Shown here piece after piece: positions 1 to 5,847 of a stretch of 7,486 nt of DNA (positions within the stretch are counted from its first letter, which is position 1; each line of letters starts with the position of its first letter). The stretch is from an uncultured Eubacteriales bacterium. Its GTDB lineage: Bacteria; Bacillota; Clostridia; Lachnospirales; Lachnospiraceae. The position numbers and the translations under genes were made by a program. The notes below the pieces were generated by a model. That model was not told where the DNA came from, did no database searches, and saw only the letters and a program-made list of their open reading frames with translations. Where the stretch lies: contig OMSP01000103.1 of the NCBI GenBank assembly GCA_900313775.1, forward strand, positions 1-7,486, read 5' to 3'.

Positions 1-806
1 AGACAGTTGAGAGAGTTGGCTATGGCGGTATTACTGCGGATGAGAAAAAAATTGCGTATGTGAACCTGCGAGAGATACGTGATATCAAATTTGGAACAAA
101 AGGACCTCAAATATATAACGATCATTATTACGGAGTCGATTTGGAAGTATCTGCATTTGGTTCCTTCACCGTGAAAGTGGTTGATCCAATGAAGCTGATA
201 ACAAATTTCGTTCCTCCGAACACAGGGTACTATTCTTTTGATGACCCAGCGGTTAGGTCGCAAATAACATCTGAATTTTTACAATCATTTATTACGGCTT
301 TGAATCAATTGTCTGTCAACTATAGAGTTTCTCAGATTCCGTCGCATGCCAATGAGCTTTCTGAAAACATTGAGAAAGACACACATAATGCAGGCACTTG
401 GGAAGAAAGGTTTGGATTCAAGATAACTAGAGCCGCAATTGAAAGTATTGAGCTTACTCCGGAATCAAAGGATTTGGTTAGAAATTTCTCTGCCAATAAA
501 ATGTCGGTTAAAGCATACGATGATGTGTCTCAACAAGCTTCAAATATGGCGGCGCAACAGAAGATTGCGCAGGGAATTGAAGATCATGGTCTCGGTAAAG
601 GCGGCGGCATGGTGTTCGGCATGAATATGGCCCAGAACATGGGCATGACTGCACAGCAAAACGTCCAGCCTGTTCCTCAACAACCCCAGACAATGTCAAT
701 CGATGAACAGCTAGAATCGGTCAAAAAGATGAAAGAATTATTGGATGCTGGTATTCTGACGCAGGAAGAATTTGATATTAAGAAAAAAGAGATTATGGGA
801 CTGTAA
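1..806 (+). CDS. SPFH/band-7 domain protein, YdjI-like, with C-terminal SHOCT-like domain (5' partial)
   Basis: The frame is open from base 3 to the TAA at 804-806, giving 267 visible residues. A GTG at 60 is in frame, but 19 codons before it read on smoothly, so the true start lies left of the window. The visible N-terminal part (about residues 20-150) resembles the bacterial SPFH/band-7 branch often labelled 'virion core protein' (YdjI type). These proteins form membrane-associated oligomeric scaffolds on the cytoplasmic side. A Gly/Met/Gln-rich low-complexity linker follows (about 180-230). The last 36 residues (from base 696) look like a SHOCT domain: an amphipathic helix, then the turn LLDAGILTQEEFDIKKKEI. 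Bacillus YdjI helps bring a PspA homologue to the membrane; that role here is inferred from family only. The gene is 21 bases from the zinc-ribbon gene, so they are probably co-transcribed. Base use is AT-rich compared with rpoB. Confidence is good for the family and low for the exact role. Confidence 0.85.
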   Translation, partial: TVERVGYGGITADEKKIAYVNLREIRDIKFGTKGPQIYNDHYYGVDLEVSAFGSFTVKVVDPMKLITNFVPPNTGYYSFDDPAVRSQITSEFLQSFITALNQLSVNYRVSQIPSHANELSENIEKDTHNAGTWEERFGFKITRAAIESIELTPESKDLVRNFSANKMSVKAYDDVSQQASNMAAQQKIAQGIEDHGLGKGGGMVFGMNMAQNMGMTAQQNVQPVPQQPQTMSIDEQLESVKKMKELLDAGILTQEEFDIKKKEIMGL

Positions 807-814
807 ACAAATGG

Positions 815-821
815 AAGGAGG
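815..821 (+). promoter_or_regulatory. Ribosome binding site deciding the start of the zinc-ribbon gene
   Basis: A near-perfect AAGGAGG lies 3 bases before an ATG at 825 and 6 bases before a second in-frame ATG at 828. Six bases is the better spacing, so 828 is the preferred start. The choice changes the protein by only one methionine. Confidence 0.8.
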
Positions 822-827
822 ATTATG

Positions 828-1457
828 ATGGAAAAGAAATGTCCAAAATGTGGAGTACCTATGGAGGGAGACACTTGCAAGTATTGCGGGTATGTTGAAG
901 GCACTGATCCATCTATTAATTCAGAAGGGATAAAACCCAAAAAGAAATTTTATAAAAAATGGTGGTTCTGGGTGTTGGTCATTCTTGTGCTCGGTATAGC
1001 AGGAGCAACAGGTAAGGGTGCAAATGATTCTAAATCTGAAAAAGAAGATGTGAAGCAAGAAGAAACCTTGAACACTGAAGAAAACAAAGTGACAGAAGAA
1101 ACTGAAGAAGCGGAAGAGCCCGTTGAGCCAAAAAAAGAATTTGTGGCAAAGGATACTTCCGATGAAACGATTGAGTCAATTGAGACATACGGCGACTACC
1201 TTACTATGCTTAGCAAGATTATTGATGAATACTACACTAATTATGAAAATGCCATAAAAGGAACGGTCTTGTATGATGAAGCAACTTTCAAACAATTAAA
1301 AGATGAAACAAACAAATCCTTCAAACAACAGGAAGAAGAATATGGCGACATGAAGGATCAGAGTATTGTGGGAAAAGATTCTCTTGTAGATTACTTAAAG
1401 AGCTATCGGGATTCATTGAACGAGACAGTTAATGCTATAAAGGAATCTCTGCAATAG
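828..1457 (+). CDS. Zinc-ribbon membrane protein with single transmembrane helix and extracytoplasmic domain
   Basis: The protein has 209 residues (210 if ATG 825 is used). Near the N-terminus it carries CPKCG and, nine residues later, CKYCG: two CxxC knuckles of a rubredoxin-like zinc ribbon. A basic KKKFYKKWW stretch then leads into one hydrophobic helix (about residues 46-62). Next come a Glu-rich, low-complexity linker (about 67-107) and a helical, charged C-terminal domain (about 110-209) with no family I recognise. By the positive-inside rule, the zinc ribbon and the basic residues should be cytoplasmic and the C-terminal domain outside. There is no signal peptidase site, so it is probably membrane anchored. 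It follows the SPFH gene by 21 bases and is followed by a terminator, so it is the last gene of that operon. The arrangement recalls the zinc-ribbon membrane proteins that accompany YdjI in Bacillus, but I cannot claim orthology. It is strongly AT-rich. Confidence 0.88.
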   Translation: MEKKCPKCGVPMEGDTCKYCGYVEGTDPSINSEGIKPKKKFYKKWWFWVLVILVLGIAGATGKGANDSKSEKEDVKQEETLNTEENKVTEETEEAEEPVEPKKEFVAKDTSDETIESIETYGDYLTMLSKIIDEYYTNYENAIKGTVLYDEATFKQLKDETNKSFKQQEEEYGDMKDQSIVGKDSLVDYLKSYRDSLNETVNAIKESLQ

Positions 1458-1488
1458 GGTCAATGGCTTTTAAGTGAGACTAGAGTTG

Positions 1489-1523
1489 CAGGGCTGCCCG
1501 AACGGGCAGCCCTGTTTATATTT
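1489..1523 (+). terminator. Intrinsic terminator after the SPFH / zinc-ribbon operon
   Basis: GGGCTGCCCG at 1491-1500 pairs perfectly with CGGGCAGCCC at 1503-1512. Outer C-G and A-T pairs extend the stem to 12 bp (1489-1500 with 1503-1514). The innermost C-G pairs would close around AA, so the real loop is probably CGAACG or GAAC. A T-rich tail (TTTATATTT) follows from 1515. It lies 31 bases after the zinc-ribbon stop codon. Confidence 0.92.
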
Positions 1524-1565
1524 AAAGAAAATCTATACGCGAAAGCAATGCGCGGCGACAATTGA

Positions 1566-1585
1566 GAGGTATTTCTGTCTACCTC
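1566..1585 (+). promoter_or_regulatory. Inverted repeat over the -35 region of the surface-protein promoter (possible operator)
   Basis: GAGGTA at 1566-1571 and TACCTC at 1580-1585 form a perfect 6-bp inverted repeat with an 8-base spacer. The flanks ATTGA and AAT could extend it with a small bulge. Its right arm falls where the -35 hexamer of the downstream promoter should be, and no good -35 match is present. A regulator site is possible, but this is inference and a short repeat can occur by chance. Confidence 0.3.
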
Positions 1586-1599
1586 AATCAACCGATTCG

Positions 1600-1608
1600 T
1601 GATAAAAT
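1600..1608 (+). promoter_or_regulatory. Putative extended -10 promoter of the surface-protein gene
   Basis: TG-A-TAAAAT matches the extended -10 pattern TGnTATAAT with one mismatch in the hexamer. A start near 1615 would give a leader of about 50 bases. There is no convincing -35 (the 17-bp position reads TACCTC), which fits an extended -10 promoter or one helped by an activator. It is the best candidate in the 207-base gap 1458-1664. The rest of that gap holds only the upstream terminator and the ribosome binding site. Confidence 0.45.
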
Positions 1609-1645
1609 ACGTACATAGATACTAAACTCGGTAATTTCGGGAATC

Positions 1646-1654
1646 AGGAAAGGG
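1646..1654 (+). promoter_or_regulatory. Ribosome binding site of the surface-protein gene
   Basis: A purine run AGGAAAGGG lies 10 bases before ATG 1665. It is a moderate Shine-Dalgarno match. It supports 1665 as the start, as does the signal peptide that begins right there. Confidence 0.6.
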
Positions 1655-1664
1655 AACTACCATT

Positions 1665-4600
1665 ATGAAACTGAATACTTGGCTTAAGAAGGCGATGCTG
1701 TTTGTGGCTGCCCTGCTCCTTATGTGCGCTTTCACAGCAATGACCGCCGGCGCAACGGAGGTGGATACGCACAGTAAAGCTGAGATCATCAATTATCTCA
1801 AGAGCAGCGGCGCTACGACAAGTTATCGCCACACTTTCGAAACAGATCCTGTAAAATACGATACTCCAGGTAATCTGAGTGACGAGTCGAAACAGTCCGC
1901 ATTGAAGATGCTCAACAGTATCCGATATGTGGCAGGGTTGAATCCTGTAGCGCTTGATGAGGGATACGGTCAAAAGGCACAGGCGGGAGCTTTTGTCGAC
2001 TGGGCAATCAATATACTGACACACCATCCTGATCAAGACGGTACTCAGCCGGAGGGTATGCCAAATGATGTATGGGAACTTGGCATCCAGGGAGCCGGAT
2101 CATCCAATATCGCCCATAATCAGAGTACGCTCAACGCAGCGGTGCTGGCATGGACAGAAGACGATGATGCCGGCAATATCCCTATGATCGGACACAGAAG
2201 ATGGACGATCAATCCGAGGATGGGCAAAGTCGGCTTCGGAGCGGCGGGTCCTTACTATGCCGAATACAGCTTTGACAACAGCGGATCGGGTACTCAGACA
2301 AATGTCATCTGGCCTGCCAGATATATGCCCACACAGTTTTTTGGCAAATACATACCCTGGAGCATATCGACCGGAACTGCGGAGACGATGAGCAATATAC
2401 ATGTGGTGTTGGAGAGGACTGCAGACAGTCCGTCCGGCTATCAGAAGTGGGAGTTCGACGGAGCGTCCACATATACAGCAAGCGATACCGGGAAATACTT
2501 CAATGTCAATAACCAGGGTTATGGTCAGACAGGCTGTATCATATTCAGGCCGGATAATGTAGGGGGATACAAAAACGGCGATGTTTTTAATGTGACCATA
2601 ACAGGTGCTTCTCAGGGAACGATCACTTACAGTGTGGAGTTTTTCAACGCCTATCCTGTGGAGGCCATAGCATTTGCCAAGGACAACTATCGTCTGACCG
2701 GTACAACGATAACGCTGTCTCCGACAGTAGTGCCTGCTCAGGCAGAAGGATATGAGAAAGTATACAGCAGTTCCGATGAAAATGTTGCGACAGTGGATAA
2801 TACAGGAAAAGTCACCAAAACGGGTATTGGCGAGACTACTATAACTGTCACGGTGGACGGGAAATACACCGCTGACGGCAATGATCTGACGGCGTCCTGC
2901 ACGGTAAAGGTGCCCAAACCACTGAATGACAGCAGTATCACGTGTTCACAGGAAAGATCTGCAGAGTACACCGGGGAAGTCGTTTTCCCGAAATTCACCA
3001 TCACGGACGGAGACAGGCTTCTTGAGGAAGGAAAGGATTACTCACTGGAGCTTCACCCGAATTACGATGGTGTGGAGCCCGGAACACATTTTGTGAGAGC
3101 TGTCGGCATGGGAGATTATTGCGGGTATTCATACGGTAACTCGTTTTATTCTTACACTATTAATAAATGCAAGTTAAAGGAAGACATGGTAACCATAGAT
3201 CCGGCAGAGGTGTTTGTCGACGGTCAGCATCATAAACCTGCGGTTACGGTGAAGAATCACAATACCACTCTGACGGAGGGCGAAGACTATACACTGACCA
3301 ATGAAGGAGGCGCAGCTGTGGGCGCTTACCCGGTCGTAGTGACTGCGGTCTCGGGCAGCGCTCATTACCAGGGAAGCGTGTCAATGACCTTTACTATCGC
3401 TGCCAAGCCTGTCACAGCACAGATGGTGGGAGATATTGATTCCGTTACTTACAGCGGACAGCAGCAAAGACCTGAGCCGATAGTGACAGACGGATCTGCG
3501 GTACTGCAAAAAGACACCGATTATGAATTGTCCTATGAAGACAATATCAACGCCGGAACAGCAAAAGTCATCATAACCGGTAAAGGCAATTACAAAGATA
3601 CGGTTGAAAAGACATTCACTATCAATAAAAAGGCGCTGACACAGGATATGATCATTGTCAGCGGCCGGCTCACATACAATGGTCAGAAACAGGTTCCCGA
3701 TGTGGCAGTCAAGGACGGCAGTATGACCTTGACTGAGGACAGGGATTATACGCTGGTCAACACAGGAGGAACAAATGCCGGCGATTACAATGTCGAAGTG
3801 ACGGGTAAAGGTAATTACACCGGCACAGTTGCCGGGACATATACGATCGCGCCGAAAACTCTGACGGCGTCTATGATCACTTTGAGCGCAGATAAACTTA
3901 CTTACAACGGCGAGAATCAAAAGCCTGAAGTGACAGTTAAGGACGGCGGTACGAATCTCAGAGCGGGCGAGGATTACACCTTGACTAATGCAGGTGGTAA
4001 GAATGCCGGCAGCTATAGTGTCCAGGCGGAAGGCAAGGGTAACTACACCGGCATTGCTTCACAACCGTTTACGATAGGGCCAAAAGAGCTTGAGGAATCT
4101 ATGGTCGTTCTCAGCTCAGTTGAATTCACCTATAACGGCACAGTACAAAAGCCTGAGGTGACTCTAAAAGACGGAATCGTCACACTTGCAGCGGAAGATG
4201 ATTATACGCTGACCAATGCGGGTGGTAAGAATGCAGGCAGCTATCATGTCACAGTGACAGGCAAAGGCAATTATACTAAGAGCGTGGATTCCGAATATAC
4301 GATCAAAGCGGCTTCCATCAGTGAAGCTGCCGTCTCTCTGGCCGAAGGCGGTCAGGAGTACGACGGTACCGCGAAGACGCCGGCGGTCACATCCGTCAAG
4401 CTCGGAACGACAGAACTGAGTGCGGGCAGCGATTATACGGTCTCCTATGCAGACAATACAGCGGCAGGAGAGAATGCACGGGCGATCGTTACGGGTAAGA
4501 ATAATTATACCGGTCAAAGCATACAGACCTTTGCGATCGCAAAGAAGCCGATCGATGCAAACGATATCAAAGTAGAGGATATTCCGGATCAGTCGCTGGA

Positions 4601-5618
4601 AAGCGGGGCTGTTGAACCGGCGGTAACAGTGACCTTCGGTCAAAGAGTGTTGGCTGCCGGTACGGACTATGAGCTCAGTTACAGTGATAATGACAAAGAG
4701 GGTACAGCGACTGTTACCGTTTCAGGCAAAGGCAACTTTGGTTCCACCAGAGATAAGACTTTCAAGATCATTGATCCGGTCAGAATGCAGGATCGTCAGG
4801 AAGCTATGACAGCGATCAATGATGCTCAGACAGCTCTGCAGACGGCGGAACAGGCAGCAAGAGAAGCGAAGACAGCTGCCGATACGGCGGCCGCGAGTTT
4901 GCAGGCAGCAAACCGGGCAGCAGGCACACCGGGGCAGGCGGCAGTTACGGCAGCTGAAAAAGCGGCGTCGGATGCAAAGGCTGCGGCGGAAAAAGCAGCG
5001 ATTGCCAAACAAAAGGCGGAAGAAGCTGTACAGGCGGCCGGGACTGCTAAAGAAAAGGCAGATGCCTTGGTAACAAAGTATGGTGAAGAAGAACAGGCAC
5101 TGGCGGATACGGCTCAGGGTCAGACTGTATCAGCCGGCGAGGCTGTAACTGAAGCGACCGGATTAGTAACGACGGCAGAGCAGGTAAAAATTGATGCCGG
5201 TCAGGCCGTGAGTAAAGCAAAGACTGACAAAGAAGCAGCGGACAAGAAGTCGGCAGACAACAGAGCCAGATCAGTTGTGACGGTCGCTGTAAATACGGCG
5301 ACTGTCAATGCCAACAGCATTGACCGGGCTGTTGCGGGAGCCGGCGGGTCCAAAGCCTATGTTAAGACGATCGTTCTCGGCAGCAAGGTCAGGAAGATCA
5401 GCAAACAGGCTTTCAAGGATTATAAGAAAGTGACCACTCTTGAAGTCAAGACTAAGAAGCTGAAGAAAAAAGCAGTTAAAGGCTCACTCAAAGGATCTGC
5501 TGTCAAGACGGTAAAGATAAAGATCGGTAAAGCAAAGGTCAACAAGACATATGTCAAGAAATACAAAAAGATCTTCACCAAAAAGAATGCCGGCAAGAAG
5601 GTCAGGGTAAAAAAATAA
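1665..5618 (+). CDS. Large secreted CAP-domain protein with Big_2-like domain, eight Ig-like repeats, coiled coil and Lys-rich BspA-like C-terminus
   Basis: The protein has 1317 residues. Residues 1-30 form a Sec signal peptide: basic MKLNTWLKKA, a hydrophobic core, and an AGA cleavage site before T31. About 75-205 is a CAP (SCP/PR1-like) domain with HH at 120-121, SSNIA at 146-150 and GHRRWTINPRMGKVGFG at 176-192. About 206-330 is a beta-rich module often found after clostridial CAP domains (WPARYMP, CIIFRP). About 331-418 is Big_2-like (SSSDENVATVDNTGKVT). Residues 421-1036 hold eight repeats of ~76 residues, and 1041-1200 an Ala/Lys/Glu-rich coiled coil. From about 1201 the end resembles the LRR_5 tail of BspA-like proteins; the last 88 residues contain 32 lysines. 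There is no LPXTG motif. I infer a cell-surface or secreted protein with a stalk, perhaps an adhesin; its ligand is unknown. Terminators on both sides suggest a single-gene transcript. Confidence 0.9.
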   Translation: MKLNTWLKKAMLFVAALLLMCAFTAMTAGATEVDTHSKAEIINYLKSSGATTSYRHTFETDPVKYDTPGNLSDESKQSALKMLNSIRYVAGLNPVALDEGYGQKAQAGAFVDWAINILTHHPDQDGTQPEGMPNDVWELGIQGAGSSNIAHNQSTLNAAVLAWTEDDDAGNIPMIGHRRWTINPRMGKVGFGAAGPYYAEYSFDNSGSGTQTNVIWPARYMPTQFFGKYIPWSISTGTAETMSNIHVVLERTADSPSGYQKWEFDGASTYTASDTGKYFNVNNQGYGQTGCIIFRPDNVGGYKNGDVFNVTITGASQGTITYSVEFFNAYPVEAIAFAKDNYRLTGTTITLSPTVVPAQAEGYEKVYSSSDENVATVDNTGKVTKTGIGETTITVTVDGKYTADGNDLTASCTVKVPKPLNDSSITCSQERSAEYTGEVVFPKFTITDGDRLLEEGKDYSLELHPNYDGVEPGTHFVRAVGMGDYCGYSYGNSFYSYTINKCKLKEDMVTIDPAEVFVDGQHHKPAVTVKNHNTTLTEGEDYTLTNEGGAAVGAYPVVVTAVSGSAHYQGSVSMTFTIAAKPVTAQMVGDIDSVTYSGQQQRPEPIVTDGSAVLQKDTDYELSYEDNINAGTAKVIITGKGNYKDTVEKTFTINKKALTQDMIIVSGRLTYNGQKQVPDVAVKDGSMTLTEDRDYTLVNTGGTNAGDYNVEVTGKGNYTGTVAGTYTIAPKTLTASMITLSADKLTYNGENQKPEVTVKDGGTNLRAGEDYTLTNAGGKNAGSYSVQAEGKGNYTGIASQPFTIGPKELEESMVVLSSVEFTYNGTVQKPEVTLKDGIVTLAAEDDYTLTNAGGKNAGSYHVTVTGKGNYTKSVDSEYTIKAASISEAAVSLAEGGQEYDGTAKTPAVTSVKLGTTELSAGSDYTVSYADNTAAGENARAIVTGKNNYTGQSIQTFAIAKKPIDANDIKVEDIPDQSLESGAVEPAVTVTFGQRVLAAGTDYELSYSDNDKEGTATVTVSGKGNFGSTRDKTFKIIDPVRMQDRQEAMTAINDAQTALQTAEQAAREAKTAADTAAASLQAANRAAGTPGQAAVTAAEKAASDAKAAAEKAAIAKQKAEEAVQAAGTAKEKADALVTKYGEEEQALADTAQGQTVSAGEAVTEATGLVTTAEQVKIDAGQAVSKAKTDKEAADKKSADNRARSVVTVAVNTATVNANSIDRAVAGAGGSKAYVKTIVLGSKVRKISKQAFKDYKKVTTLEVKTKKLKKKAVKGSLKGSAVKTVKIKIGKAKVNKTYVKKYKKIFTKKNAGKKVRVKK
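2925..4772 (+). repeat. Eight tandem ~76-codon Ig-like (MBG/YGX-type) repeats in the surface protein
   Basis: Approximate repeat starts are 2925, 3165, 3405, 3630, 3855, 4083, 4308 and 4545. Each repeat has a Tyr-(Asn/Ser/Asp)-Gly or related turn, a Pro-x-Val strand, an (E/G/S)xDY motif, an AG turn and, in most, GKGNY before a closing (F/Y)-x-I strand. The conserved DY tyrosines fall at residues 459, 542, 620, 695, 771, 847, 924 and 1002, a spacing of 75-83. GKGNY or a close variant (GKNNY, GKGNF) appears in repeats 3-8. Repeats 1-2 are the most diverged, repeats 4-6 the most alike. Such arrays usually form extended stalks on surface proteins. The Pfam name is from memory and uncertain. Confidence 0.85.
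4785..5264 (+). other. Region coding for an Ala-rich coiled coil (residues 1041-1200 of the surface protein)
   Basis: The encoded stretch is dominated by Ala, Lys, Glu, Gln and Thr, with patterns such as AEQAAREAKTAADTAAAS and AEKAASDAKAAAEKAA. It has almost no aromatic residues and a Gly-Thr-Pro-Gly break near 1087-1090. The biased codons also create long open frames in other phases and on the other strand; these are by-products. The segment probably forms a rod between the repeat stalk and the C-terminal tail. Confidence 0.75.
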
Positions 5619-5652
5619 TCGTTAAACAGGACCTATGTGTCCGACGAAAGAC

Positions 5653-5685
5653 AAGGAGAAGCCAATTGATGGCTTCTCCTTTTTT
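5653..5685 (+). terminator. Intrinsic terminator after the surface-protein gene
   Basis: AAGGAGAAGCCA (5653-5664) pairs perfectly with TGGCTTCTCCTT (5670-5681), a 12-bp stem with the five-base loop ATTGA. A run of six Ts (5680-5685) follows. It lies 34 bases after the stop codon and should separate this transcript from rpoB. Confidence 0.93.
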
Positions 5686-5745
5686 ATATGTTTCAATAAA
5701 ACGTCAAAAAATATGGAAATTCGACTAAAAAACTGTAAAACGCCG

Positions 5746-5774
5746 TTGACTTTGAGAAAAATTTCAGTTAATAT
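5746..5774 (+). promoter_or_regulatory. Putative sigma-A-type promoter of rpoB
   Basis: TTGACT (5746-5751, 5 of 6 to consensus) is followed after exactly 17 bases by TAATAT (5769-5774, 4 of 6). The expected start is near 5781, giving a leader of about 67 bases. It sits after the upstream terminator, as expected if rpoB begins its own transcript. An alternative is a perfect TATAAT at 5819-5824, but it lacks a well-placed -35 and would put the start at the ribosome binding site. Confidence 0.65.
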
Positions 5775-5780
5775 GGAAGT

Positions 5781-5805
5781 TGCGCTATTGTCGGATACTA
5801 GCGCA
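5781..5805 (+). promoter_or_regulatory. Leader hairpin at the predicted 5' end of the rpoB transcript
   Basis: TGCGCTA (5781-5787) and TAGCGCA (5799-5805) are perfect 7-bp complementary arms around an 11-base loop. The left arm begins at the transcription start predicted from the promoter above. No T-run follows, so it is not a terminator. It could stabilise the mRNA 5' end or be a binding site for a protein; both are inference. Confidence 0.45.
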
Positions 5806-5831
5806 TCTTTAACCCATGTATAATATCTGAT

Positions 5832-5837
5832 AAGGAG
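5832..5837 (+). promoter_or_regulatory. Ribosome binding site of rpoB
   Basis: AAGGAG lies 10 bases before ATG 5848. It supports this ATG as the start, in agreement with the typical MEKNRIRP beginning of the beta subunit. Confidence 0.8.
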
Positions 5838-5847
5838 TGGTTTGTCA

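Noticed and set aside
60..62. GTG at 60 as the start of the SPFH gene
   Set aside because: No Shine-Dalgarno site precedes it, and the in-frame codons upstream continue the SPFH-like sequence to the window edge.
1716..1727. LLMC at residues 18-21 of the surface protein as a lipobox
   Set aside because: The residue before Cys is Met, not Gly/Ala/Ser, and the Cys lies inside the hydrophobic core. The AGA site at 28-30 fits signal peptidase I better.
3381..4643. Long minus-strand open frames opposite the repeat region (3381-3920 and 4164-4643)
   Set aside because: They mirror the repeated coding sequence, have no ribosome binding site and look like no protein family. The + strand frame is clearly real.
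2925..4772. Regular repeats as a possible CRISPR array
   Set aside because: The ~228-bp units are wholly coding, degenerate and without spacers; they are protein repeats.
4722..5073. Arg/Cys-rich and Ala-rich frames on both strands over the coiled coil
   Set aside because: They are by-products of the GCx/AAx/GAx codon bias of the Ala-rich segment.
5819..5824. Perfect TATAAT as the main rpoB -10
   Set aside because: No acceptable -35 lies at 16-18 bases, and transcription would begin at the ribosome binding site. TTGACT-N17-TAATAT is the better choice, though a minor start cannot be excluded.
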